Assembly (NCBI RefSeq): GCF_028867965.1
Contig: NZ_JAPQNT010000003.1
Span: 1-64,000, forward strand
Length of the DNA stretch: 64,000 nt
Direction: 5' to 3'
Source of the DNA: Flavobacterium sp. SUN046
GTDB lineage: Bacteria; Bacteroidota; Bacteroidia; Flavobacteriales; Flavobacteriaceae
Shown: one piece after another, positions 19,510 to 26,373 of the stretch
How positions within the stretch are numbered: position 1 is the stretch's first letter
Layout of the letters: every line of letters starts with the position of its first letter
Notes under the pieces: generated by a model
The model's input: the letters and a program-made list of their open reading frames with translations, nothing else
Databases searched by the model: none
Told to the model about the DNA's origin: nothing
Translations under genes and position numbers: made by a program

Positions 19510-20001
19510 TTATAAATTGAACGAAGCTCCAAATTGAAAAACAAACTGATTATTAAAGCGCTCATATCCAACAGAATCTGGATTGTATTTGGCTAGAGGA
19601 ATTCCAGCCTCTGAATAAATTCCAAAACCGTTAGTGAAGAAATATCTAGCACCTATATGCGCACCAAAATTTCTTGTTCCTAAATCTAAACCAGGATATA
19701 AGTCAAACTTGTCGCTAATGTTTAAAACATTTCCCAAATTAGCATTGAATCTAGCTTTTGCATCAGCTCTATCTCCAAATTTTGGTGTTCCAGCAGCTGT
19801 TGTAGTATTTAATAAATAACCAACTGTAAATCCGTAAGATAAATTTTCGCCAAAACCAAAATCGGCACCACTAACAATTCCAGTTCCATATTCTTGAAAC
19901 GTTGCTCCAACTTGAAATTTAATATCGCCTTTTCCTTTAAAAGCTTGCGCATTTGCAAAACTTGCAGTTAAAACAAGTATAAGTATTGTAATTTTTTTCA
20001 T
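19510..20001 (-). CDS. Small outer-membrane beta-barrel protein (DUF6646-like)
   Basis: A 163-residue exported protein with signal peptide MKKITILILVLTASFANA. Alternating hydrophobic/polar strands and a terminal aromatic-containing strand (FVFQFGASFNL) indicate an 8-strand-type barrel. The sequence (FKGKGDIKFQVGATFQEYGTG) resembles a conserved flavobacterial family of unknown function. Its -7 element CAAATATA (minus TATATTTG) lies 20 nt upstream, and the PhnA-domain gene follows in the same unit. Confidence 0.8.
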   Translation of the reverse strand: MKKITILILVLTASFANAQAFKGKGDIKFQVGATFQEYGTGIVSGADFGFGENLSYGFTVGYLLNTTTAAGTPKFGDRADAKARFNANLGNVLNISDKFDLYPGLDLGTRNFGAHIGARYFFTNGFGIYSEAGIPLAKYNPDSVGYERFNNQFVFQFGASFNL

Positions 20002-20020
20002 TTTATCTAATTTTAATGTA

Positions 20021-20028
20021 CAAATATA
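20021..20028 (-). promoter_or_regulatory. -7 element of the small beta-barrel / PhnA operon
   Basis: The minus strand reads TATATTTG, 20 nt before the start codon, matching TAnnTTTG. No good -33 match is seen. Confidence 0.5.
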
Positions 20029-20040
20029 ATGGTTTATAGT

Positions 20041-20778
20041 CTAATTTCTTCCTTTTTCATCAAAGTACAAATTGTGTAATGGTTCGCTTTGCCAGAATTC
20101 CTTAGTAGCGACGTCTAAAATTGTTAACGGACCTTTGAAAGCCGCACCAGTATCAATATTCCAAACACAAGCTTTTTGAATCGGAATCATTTTTTCAATA
20201 TGAGTTACAGGCGTGTGACCAATGTAAATTTCTTTATATAATTTAAATCGTTTTGGATAAAAACGGCTTGATGGTTTTATGTTTTCATCTAGTGCTAATG
20301 CGGTTTCCCAAAGCGTTCTATCCCAATAAAATAATTTCGGAAAATATTCATAGGCAACACCATTCATATTGGTAAATCCAGCATGAATAAAAAGGCGGTT
20401 TTGATCGTCTAAGTAATAATTTTGTAATGATTTTAAAAAAGCAATGTGAGTATTTTTCTTTTCTTCTAAAACTTTGGCATAAGCAGTAATTGTTGCTTCT
20501 CCACCATGCTTGAACCACATTAATTCATCAAAATTCTTAGTATTTCCAGTTAGCCAGTCTAGCAGCAATTCATCGTGATTGCCGCGAATAAAAACGCAAG
20601 TTTGTTTTGTGCTCAGTGCAATAAGATAATCAATTACTTCGGGCGATTGGCTCCAACCATCAACATAATCACCAAGAAATATTAAAGTATCGTCTGTAGT
20701 TACGTTGGCGCGTTCCATTATTTGGTGTAATGCACGCAAACCACCGTGAATGTCGCCTATTACTAATGTTCTATTCAT
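20041..20778 (-). CDS. Metallophosphoesterase (serine/threonine phosphatase-like)
   Basis: A 245-residue calcineurin-like phosphoesterase. Metal and catalytic motifs are intact: GDIHG (D9, H11), GDYVDG (D37) and GNHDE (N67, H68), with later His residues in FIHAGF and YIGHTPVTH. This arrangement matches PrpA/PrpB and ApaH-type enzymes; protein phosphatase or dinucleoside polyphosphatase activity is possible. I chose the ATG at 20778, preceded closely by a -7 element, rather than an in-frame extension to 20823 whose 15 extra residues are not family-like. Confidence 0.88.
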   Translation of the reverse strand: MNRTLVIGDIHGGLRALHQIMERANVTTDDTLIFLGDYVDGWSQSPEVIDYLIALSTKQTCVFIRGNHDELLLDWLTGNTKNFDELMWFKHGGEATITAYAKVLEEKKNTHIAFLKSLQNYYLDDQNRLFIHAGFTNMNGVAYEYFPKLFYWDRTLWETALALDENIKPSSRFYPKRFKLYKEIYIGHTPVTHIEKMIPIQKACVWNIDTGAAFKGPLTILDVATKEFWQSEPLHNLYFDEKGRN

Positions 20779-20799
20779 TTTATATAAAAAATTCAATTG

Positions 20800-20807
20800 C
20801 AAAAGTA
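20800..20807 (-). promoter_or_regulatory. -7 element of the metallophosphoesterase gene
   Basis: The minus strand reads TACTTTTG (TAnnTTTG), 22 nt before the chosen ATG, and supports that start. Confidence 0.5.
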
Positions 20808-20816
20808 ATGCAAATT

Positions 20817-20872
20817 TTAACATTTTTTACACTTTTAACGTAAAGCCACTTCTTTCAATCAAGGTAGGTTTG
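20817..20872 (+). promoter_or_regulatory. Island promoter 1: 28-bp box plus -7 element, before lipoprotein-HK-RR operon
   Basis: The box at 20817-20844 reads TTAACATTTTTTAC, then ACTTTTAAC, then GTAAA. Exactly 20 bp later comes the -7 element TAGGTTTG (20865-20872). Three further promoters in the next 7 kb have the same sequence and spacing. Position relative to the -7 suggests the box replaces or overlaps a -33 element, as expected for activator-dependent promoters. Placement before the kinase/regulator operon suggests autoregulation. Confidence 0.8.
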
Positions 20873-20985
20873 TGATGTAATAGTACTAACACAAAGAATT
20901 TTATAAAAAATAAACCAAAAATCGTAACACATTATTATTAATGTGATTGCACACTAAATCATTGTCTTATTTAAAACTAATATTT

Positions 20986-21264
20986 ATGAAAACAACTCTT
21001 AACTTTCACTCATTTTTAGCACTAAAAGCATTTAATAAAACACATGTTTTATTTTTAGTAGCCATTGTAACAACTTCACTTTTAGTTTCTTGTACGGCAG
21101 ACGAAATAGAAGTACAGCCAAAAAATACCATTAAAAAAGAGCTTAACCTTCAACGAACAGATACTATTTTTAATGCTCCAAATACGACGAATACTACTAA
21201 CACTACTACAAATAGTGGAGAGATAAATCCAATAAAGACTCCACCACCACCATCAAATCCTTAA
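20986..21264 (+). CDS. Small Pro/Thr-rich lipoprotein, first gene of the HK-RR operon
   Basis: A 92-residue predicted lipoprotein with an unusually long N-region, a hydrophobic stretch (VLFLVAIVTTSLLVSC) and lipobox Cys36 followed by TADEIE. The mature part is low-complexity Asn/Thr and ends in PPPPSNP. No enzymatic motif is visible. The ATG at 20986 is preferred over a TTG at 20947. It lies 19 nt before the histidine kinase gene and shares island promoter 1. A role as a signal, sensor accessory or target of the kinase is possible from context alone. Confidence 0.72.
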   Translation: MKTTLNFHSFLALKAFNKTHVLFLVAIVTTSLLVSCTADEIEVQPKNTIKKELNLQRTDTIFNAPNTTNTTNTTTNSGEINPIKTPPPPSNP

Positions 21265-21283
21265 TCCTAATTTTTTCGTAGAT

Positions 21284-23326
21284 TTGAAAAAAATAAATAT
21301 TTTGAAGAACTTAATAATTTTACTATTCGTTAGTGTTTTCTTTTTTAGTTGTAAAAAAGAAAACACTAACGATTTTAATACTAAAAACAATATAGATATT
21401 TTATTAACTAAAGCTAGCCAATCTTTAAATCCAGACTCTAAATTAAATATTGCAAATAAAGCTTCTAAGGAATTAGAGAATTATGGTTTAGATTCCATTT
21501 CTAGAAAACAAAATATTGAACTTGCAAGGATATATTACTCGTTAGATAATAAAAAATACGTTAATATTTGTAAACGGTTACTAGGTAATCAAAATAATCA
21601 AAATAATGATGAAATTTCATTTTGTAATTTTTTATTAGGGAATTTTTACTATAATCAAGCAAAATATGATGAATCGTATACATATTACTCTAATGCCGAA
21701 AAAGCTTTTTTAAAGAAAAACAATTTAGATTACGTTTCATTTTCATTAGCTTTCAAAGCTAATATTCTAATTTATAAAAAAGATTTTGTTGGAGCAGAAG
21801 TATTGGCGATAAAAGCAATCAAAATAGCTATTCAAAAAAAAAACAATGAATTAATTTATAATTGCTACTTGACATTAGGTAATTCGTCTCTAGGCTTATC
21901 AAATTTTAATAAAGCCATTGAATATTTTAATAAAGCTATATCCACATGTCAAAATTTAGAGACAAGTTCCAATTATTTAGCTTTTTCAATTCAACCATTA
22001 AATTATATTTCTATTGTTTACCAAAAACAAGAAAAATATAATAAATCTATTCATTATGCAGAAAAGGCTTTAAATTTTGCAGGAATTAAAAACAAGGAAA
22101 TTCTAATATATGCTTATCTAACAAATAATGTTGCTTACTCTAAATTCAAATTAGGTGATAAATCATCAATAAAACAATTTCAAGAAACTTTAAAAATTGG
22201 AGATAGTATTCAAAGTATTCCAATTCAAATCACTTCCAAAACCTATTTAGGTGAATACTATTTAGCCCAAAAAGATACTGTTAAATCTAATTTTTATTTA
22301 AAATCAGCCCAAAATCAAGCGCATAAAAACAATATTTTTGAAGATGAGTTAAAAATTTTGCAACTTTTAGCACAAGCCAATCCTAACGATAAGTCATTTT
22401 ATTCAAATAGATATATTACTCTAAATGATAGTCTTCAAAATGTTGAACGAGCTACTCGTGATAAATTTGCTCGAATAGAATTTGAAACCGACGAAATCAC
22501 CAATCAAAACCAGTTAGTCTCTAAAGAAAATGATTCACTATACAAAGGTATTTGGATAGTTTTAGGATTTGGTATTTTGAGTTTGATGGTTATTATGTTG
22601 TGGTATACCAATAAATTACAAAATGCCAAAAATAGAGAATTGCTATTAAAACAAGAACAACAAAAAGCCAACGAAGAAATTTATCAATTAATCTTAGACC
22701 AACAACAACAAATTGAAGAAGGAAAGAATATTGAAAAGCAACGAATTTCGTTAGAACTTCATGATGGTGTTATGGGAAAATTATCGGCAGTGCGGTTAAA
22801 TTTATATGCTGCATTATACAAAGCTAATTTGATAGAAGACGAATTATTTGCAAAACAAATAGACGAAATCCAAACCGTAGAACAAGAAATTAGAACCATT
22901 GCACACGACTTAAATTCTAATTTATTTTCAGACAATGCTAACTTTATTGGAATTGTTAAAGAACTTTTTACCAAAATTGAAAGCCATTCTTCAATACAAT
23001 TTACGCTTCAAGTAAGCGATGCTGTAAATTGGGATCTGGTCAATAATGTTGTCAAAATTAATTTATATCGAATAGTACAAGAAGCACTTCAAAATATTGA
23101 AAAGTATGCCCAAGCTAGCAATGTTTTTGTAGTTATGACCAAAATTGAAAGTAATGAATTGCAAATAGAAATTTCTGATGACGGAAAAGGATTTGATACT
23201 ACTCTAAAAAAGGACGGAATTGGACTTAATAACATGAAAAAAAGAGTAGCCGAACTAAACGGAAAAATCAGCATTAAATCAACCTTAAAAAAAGGAACAA
23301 AAATAAATTTGATTATTCCATATTAG
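21284..23326 (+). CDS. TPR-containing sensor histidine kinase (HisKA_3 type)
   Basis: A 680-residue kinase with a TTG start. The N-terminus looks like a lipoprotein/anchor signal (LLFVSVFFFSCKKE), followed by ~380 residues of TPR repeats (~40-400) as the extracytoplasmic sensor and one membrane helix (~422-445). A cytoplasmic coiled coil leads to the HisKA_3 phosphoacceptor H493 in RISLELHDGVMGKLSAVRLNL. The ATPase domain carries the N-box (YRIVQEALQNIEKYA), G1 (SDDGKGFD) and G2 (DGIGLNNMKKRV). It is the partner of the response regulator 37 nt downstream. Such TPR kinases commonly sense envelope or peptide cues in Bacteroidota; the cue here is unknown. Confidence 0.93.
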   Translation: MKKINILKNLIILLFVSVFFFSCKKENTNDFNTKNNIDILLTKASQSLNPDSKLNIANKASKELENYGLDSISRKQNIELARIYYSLDNKKYVNICKRLLGNQNNQNNDEISFCNFLLGNFYYNQAKYDESYTYYSNAEKAFLKKNNLDYVSFSLAFKANILIYKKDFVGAEVLAIKAIKIAIQKKNNELIYNCYLTLGNSSLGLSNFNKAIEYFNKAISTCQNLETSSNYLAFSIQPLNYISIVYQKQEKYNKSIHYAEKALNFAGIKNKEILIYAYLTNNVAYSKFKLGDKSSIKQFQETLKIGDSIQSIPIQITSKTYLGEYYLAQKDTVKSNFYLKSAQNQAHKNNIFEDELKILQLLAQANPNDKSFYSNRYITLNDSLQNVERATRDKFARIEFETDEITNQNQLVSKENDSLYKGIWIVLGFGILSLMVIMLWYTNKLQNAKNRELLLKQEQQKANEEIYQLILDQQQQIEEGKNIEKQRISLELHDGVMGKLSAVRLNLYAALYKANLIEDELFAKQIDEIQTVEQEIRTIAHDLNSNLFSDNANFIGIVKELFTKIESHSSIQFTLQVSDAVNWDLVNNVVKINLYRIVQEALQNIEKYAQASNVFVVMTKIESNELQIEISDDGKGFDTTLKKDGIGLNNMKKRVAELNGKISIKSTLKKGTKINLIIPY

Positions 23327-23362
23327 TTTATTACTTTCACGTAAGATATAACTTGTTATTTT

Positions 23363-24025
23363 ATGGTGATAAGAATTTTAATGATTGACGATCATTCAAG
23401 TATGATTGAAGGCTACAAAGCAATGTTGACACTAAACAAAGCGCAGCATATAATTGAAACTGAAGAAGCCTATAGTTGTGAAGAAGCCTATACTATTATT
23501 ATTGATCCTCAAAAAAGCACTACTTTTGACCTTGTTTTTTTAGATTACTCTATACTAGGATTTCCAGAACAAAAAATATACAACGGTGAAGACTTAGGTG
23601 TTTTAATTAGAAAACACATGCCAAATACCAAAATCATAATGCTAACTTCACATTTTGATGCCATTAGATTATACAATGTTGTAAAAAAAATCCAACCCAA
23701 CGGATTATTAGTAAAAAGTGATTACAAACCACCTCATTTATTGGACGCTTTTGAAAAAGTATTAGCAGGCGAAACTTATTTTACTCCAGTAGCAATTGAA
23801 AAAACTAAAGAACCATTGTTTACCAAAGGTTTATTAGATAGTGTTGATAGAGAAATAATAACATTATTGGCTGAAGGATTTGTAATAAAAACGATTGCCA
23901 ATAAAATGAATGTTTCTGAAGATACTATCAAAAAAAGAAAAAGTAAAATAAAAGATTTACTTGGCATAGAGAAAGGTGGCGATGAAGACATTCTTAAAGA
24001 GTGTAGAGCATTAGGATTACTTTAG
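23363..24025 (+). CDS. LuxR/NarL-type response regulator
   Basis: A 220-residue regulator. The receiver domain has the acidic pair D9/D10 (LMIDDHSSM), phosphoacceptor D61 (LVFLDYSILG), T95 (IMLTSHFDA) and K118 (GLLVKSDY). The C-terminal ~65 residues form a LuxR-type helix-turn-helix (REIITLLAEGFVIKTIANKMNVSEDTIKKRKSKI). The final KGGDEDILKECRALGLL tail resembles BldC/NarL-like flavobacterial regulators. It is cotranscribed with the TPR kinase. The TTTAC-N9-GTAA box found four times nearby has the dyad symmetry expected for a dimeric LuxR-type regulator, so this protein is the natural candidate to bind it. Confidence 0.93.
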   Translation: MVIRILMIDDHSSMIEGYKAMLTLNKAQHIIETEEAYSCEEAYTIIIDPQKSTTFDLVFLDYSILGFPEQKIYNGEDLGVLIRKHMPNTKIIMLTSHFDAIRLYNVVKKIQPNGLLVKSDYKPPHLLDAFEKVLAGETYFTPVAIEKTKEPLFTKGLLDSVDREIITLLAEGFVIKTIANKMNVSEDTIKKRKSKIKDLLGIEKGGDEDILKECRALGLL

Positions 24026-24047
24026 TTCTATTTAAATAAATAAAGTT

Positions 24048-24103
24048 TTAACGTTTTTTACACTTTTAGTGTAATACCATATTTTAAGGTTATAGTAGTT
24101 TTG
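24048..24103 (+). promoter_or_regulatory. Island promoter 2, before the 178-aa secreted protein
   Basis: The box at 24048-24075 reads TTAACGTTTTTTAC, then ACTTTTAGT, then GTAAT, with inner inverted repeat TTACAC / GTGTAA. The -7 element TAGTTTTG (24096-24103) begins 20 bp after the box, the same geometry as the other three copies. Confidence 0.82.
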
Positions 24104-24135
24104 ACATAACAAATTACTCGAGAATTATTTGTCAA
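24104..24135 (+). promoter_or_regulatory. Conserved CTCGAG leader element, copy 1
   Basis: Just after the -7 element lies CAAATTACTCGAGAAT (24110-24125), identical in the leader of promoter 4. CTCGAG starts 13 nt after the -7 in both. The flanks ACAAAT / ATTTGT and TTTGACA / TGTCAAA are inverted, so the transcript 5' end could fold, or a second dimeric protein could bind. Confidence 0.65.
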
Positions 24136-24192
24136 ACTAATATCAAAAATCTAGAAAGGTTCTAGATTTAAAACTTTAAAATTTTATTTATT

Positions 24193-24729
24193 ATGAAAAA
24201 ATTATTATTTGGCTTAATTGCCACAGTTATGTTTGGTTTTGTTGGGAATGCTCAAAAAACTACTAAAGAAGATGTAAGATACAGTTTATCTGAAGGAATG
24301 GCTTCTATTGTTCAAGCTTTAAAACCTGCTTATAAAAGCGGTATTACTTTTGAAACATTTGAAAAAACAGTCACAGGAAATAGTAGAAATACTGAACAAG
24401 GAAGAAAATTACTTGTTAAAGTATTTGAATATGAAGCCCAAGGAACTTCAAGAGATCAAATTTTAAAAGAGTATTCAGGTTCAGAAATGGCAGAAGCGTG
24501 TCTTTTTGTAAACGATGTTTATAAAAACAATCCTAAATCAGATGGTAGAGAGTTATTTGGTGGTACTACTGGAGATTTTAATCCTTATCCAGCTACAATT
24601 CAAGGGAAAGGAGCGCCTTGTAGATGGTGGCAATTAGGATGTTGGTTAAATCAAATTTTCGGTGAATCTGGAGGTAATGCTATTATTTCTGCAATAGTAG
24701 ATTTTGTAATTGGTCTTATCATACCTTAA
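24193..24729 (+). CDS. Secreted 178-aa protein with hydrophobic C-terminus, unknown function
   Basis: The signal peptide MKKLLFGLIATVMFGFVGNA is cleaved before Q21. The mature part is a helical, charged region (~22-120), then a Gly/Pro-rich linker (FGGTTGDFNPYPATIQGKG) and a C-terminal segment with C143 and C150 flanking WWQLG. The chain ends in an uncharged-to-hydrophobic helix (GGNAIISAIVDFVIGLIIP). I recognise no family. The tail could insert in membranes or pack in a complex; a bacteriocin-like or toxin-like role is only a possibility. It is driven by island promoter 2 and followed by a terminator. The signal peptide nearly matches that of the gene at 27757. Confidence 0.8.
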   Translation: MKKLLFGLIATVMFGFVGNAQKTTKEDVRYSLSEGMASIVQALKPAYKSGITFETFEKTVTGNSRNTEQGRKLLVKVFEYEAQGTSRDQILKEYSGSEMAEACLFVNDVYKNNPKSDGRELFGGTTGDFNPYPATIQGKGAPCRWWQLGCWLNQIFGESGGNAIISAIVDFVIGLIIP

Positions 24730-24743
24730 GTTTATTTTTAATT

Positions 24744-24777
24744 AAAACCATCAAATAAATTATATTTGATGGTTTTT
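24744..24777 (+). terminator. Terminator between the secreted protein and the TraB-like lipoprotein
   Basis: Perfect 14-bp stem AAAACCATCAAATA / TATTTGATGGTTTT with a 5-base loop and T-rich 3' side, 14 nt after the stop codon. The next gene starts only 13 nt later, so it must depend on read-through unless a promoter is hidden inside. Confidence 0.75.
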
Positions 24778-24789
24778 AAATTATTCTTT

Positions 24790-25512
24790 ATGAAAAATTT
24801 TATCTACATTATTATTTGTTTTTTTGTTTTAATTTCTTGTACATCAACAAAGGTAAATCTAGCTTTAAAGGTAATTGGTGCTTACAATGACAAAATAAAG
24901 TTGGAAAAAATGTCTAAATCAAATAAAGAAGTAGTATTCTTTCCGATGATACATATTGGTACAGAACCTTTCTATGAAGATGTAAAAAACAAAATAGATT
25001 CTTTAGAGAACTTGGGTTTTATAACCTATTATGAAAAGGTTAATTCTAGCCCAACTGACACCTTAGATTTAATGAAATTAAGAAAACTGCTTGGTTTTCC
25101 GGTTCCTAAAAGAGGTAAAGGATACATGAGCGTTTTCGATTCATTATATAAATTCAAGCTTAAGAAAAAATTAATAAGCCAGCCCTCTAATAAAAACTTG
25201 GGCGTAGATTCTTTGAAAGGAAGAAATGTAGATTTAACTTTAAAACAAGTTATTACTGAATATGAAAGAAGATTTGGTGAACTTAAGTTAAACGATTGTG
25301 ATTTTCAAACATTTTATGATCAGAAATCAATTTGTAATGATAAACCAATTTCTAAAGAATCAAGAAATGAGATAATTTTAGATTTTAGAAATAAAAATGT
25401 TGTAAATGAGATAATATCAGATCAACATCAAAAGATTATTATTGTTTATGGAAAGCAACATTTTATTGGTATAAAAAAAGAATTACAAGATTTAGGATTT
25501 ACGGTTAAGTAA
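24790..25512 (+). CDS. TraB/Tiki-like (TIKI/PrgY superfamily) lipoprotein
   Basis: A 240-residue lipoprotein starting at the ATG at 24790 (signal peptide to lipobox LISC, then TSTK). The segment EVVFFPMIHIGTEPFYEDVKN followed by GFITYYEKV matches the first conserved block of the TraB/Tiki/EreA-ChaN superfamily (xxxGTxHxG-like, then a Glu). Near the C-terminus IIIVYGKQHFIGIKKELQDLGF matches the second block (hvYGxxHxxGhxxxL). Tiki members are metalloproteases and TraB/PrgY members interfere with peptide pheromones. If the assignment holds, it could act on a peptide at the cell envelope, which would fit its place in the island. Remote homology only. Confidence 0.65.
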   Translation: MKNFIYIIICFFVLISCTSTKVNLALKVIGAYNDKIKLEKMSKSNKEVVFFPMIHIGTEPFYEDVKNKIDSLENLGFITYYEKVNSSPTDTLDLMKLRKLLGFPVPKRGKGYMSVFDSLYKFKLKKKLISQPSNKNLGVDSLKGRNVDLTLKQVITEYERRFGELKLNDCDFQTFYDQKSICNDKPISKESRNEIILDFRNKNVVNEIISDQHQKIIIVYGKQHFIGIKKELQDLGFTVK

Positions 25513-25646
25513 TTTTTGATAATGTTGTGTGATTTTAAAATTAAAAATTGTGAAAAGATAATTTTAATACTGCCATTGTTTTTGGGAATTAATATTATAT
25601 GATTTACAAAAATGAAACAAAGTAAAACCCTCACTTAATTCAAAAT

Positions 25647-25679
25647 AAAAAAACGACAGCCAACAACTGTCGTTTTTTT
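25647..25679 (+). terminator. Terminator after the TraB-like lipoprotein gene
   Basis: Stem AAAAAAACGACAG / CTGTCGTTTTTTT with a 7-base loop and T run, about 135 nt after the stop codon. Confidence 0.85.
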
Positions 25680-25697
25680 ATGCTATAAAATTAAATA

Positions 25698-25753
25698 TTA
25701 ACATTTTTTACACTTTTAGTGTAAAATCAGCCATAATCTTCAAAGTAATTTTA
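25698..25753 (+). promoter_or_regulatory. Island promoter 3, before the secreted pair 25789/26374
   Basis: The box at 25698-25725 reads TTAACATTTTTTAC, then ACTTTTAGT, then GTAAA; with its flanks it forms a perfect 8+5+8 palindrome TTTTACAC / GTGTAAAA. The -7-like TAATTTTA (25746-25753) begins 20 bp after the box and deviates from consensus only at the last base. The CTCGAG leader element is absent here. Confidence 0.8.
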
Positions 25754-25788
25754 CAACATTAAATCAACAGTAATTAATTATAAAAATC

Positions 25789-26241
25789 ATGATAAAAACA
25801 GCAATATCAATAGCCACATTTCTAATTTCATTAGTTGCTTCATCACAAAATTTTGGTAAAGAAGCTCAAGGTGAATTTAATGGAAAAATTTGCGACATCG
25901 GAAGAGGACTTTGTACGATAACACCACCCAACACGAATAATAAATCTACAACAATGAAAAATTACACTACCTACAAACAATCTGAAAATACAATGATAAT
26001 TGAACTTGACACTAATAATTTATCAGTTGAAGATCAAAAAAAGTTTTTTGGAAAAGAATATTCTAAAATAACTAGCAATGAAGAATTAACCTTTGTTCAG
26101 GATGCAGATTACGTTTTTTCTGTAGATATGCTTCTTTATTTAGGATTTGATTTATCCTATAAAAATCTAAAAAAAGGCACTTATCCTTTAGCAATAATCA
26201 AAGACAAAGTGCTTATAACACTCACTCTTTCTAAAGATTAA
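25789..26241 (+). CDS. Secreted 150-aa protein, unknown function
   Basis: The signal peptide (MIKTAISIATFLISLVASSQ) precedes a mature domain with one Cys pair (C35 and C42 in KICDIGRGLCTI), a Thr/Asn-rich linker (~45-60) and a mixed alpha/beta C-terminal part. That part contains DTNNLSVEDQKKFFGKEYSKI and a terminal strand LITLTLSKD. No family is recognised. It is the first gene after island promoter 3 and precedes the helical protein gene by 36 nt to its earliest ATG, so the two probably act together. Confidence 0.78.
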   Translation: MIKTAISIATFLISLVASSQNFGKEAQGEFNGKICDIGRGLCTITPPNTNNKSTTMKNYTTYKQSENTMIIELDTNNLSVEDQKKFFGKEYSKITSNEELTFVQDADYVFSVDMLLYLGFDLSYKNLKKGTYPLAIIKDKVLITLTLSKD

Positions 26242-26373
26242 TGAAAAAAAATTAGTAAAACTTAAACAATTAAGATTATGAAATCACCATTAACAACAAG
26301 TTTGCTTACGCCAACAACAAGTAGTAGAATGGCGATACCATATATGGCTGTTAAAAAATTAAATTTTACATAT

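Noticed and set aside
23328..23350. Fifth island box between kinase and regulator (TTAC-TTTCAC-GTAA)
   Set aside because: The half-sites are 6 rather than 9 bases apart, the TTAAC extension is missing and no -7 element lies at the right distance. The regulator is served by the operon promoter.
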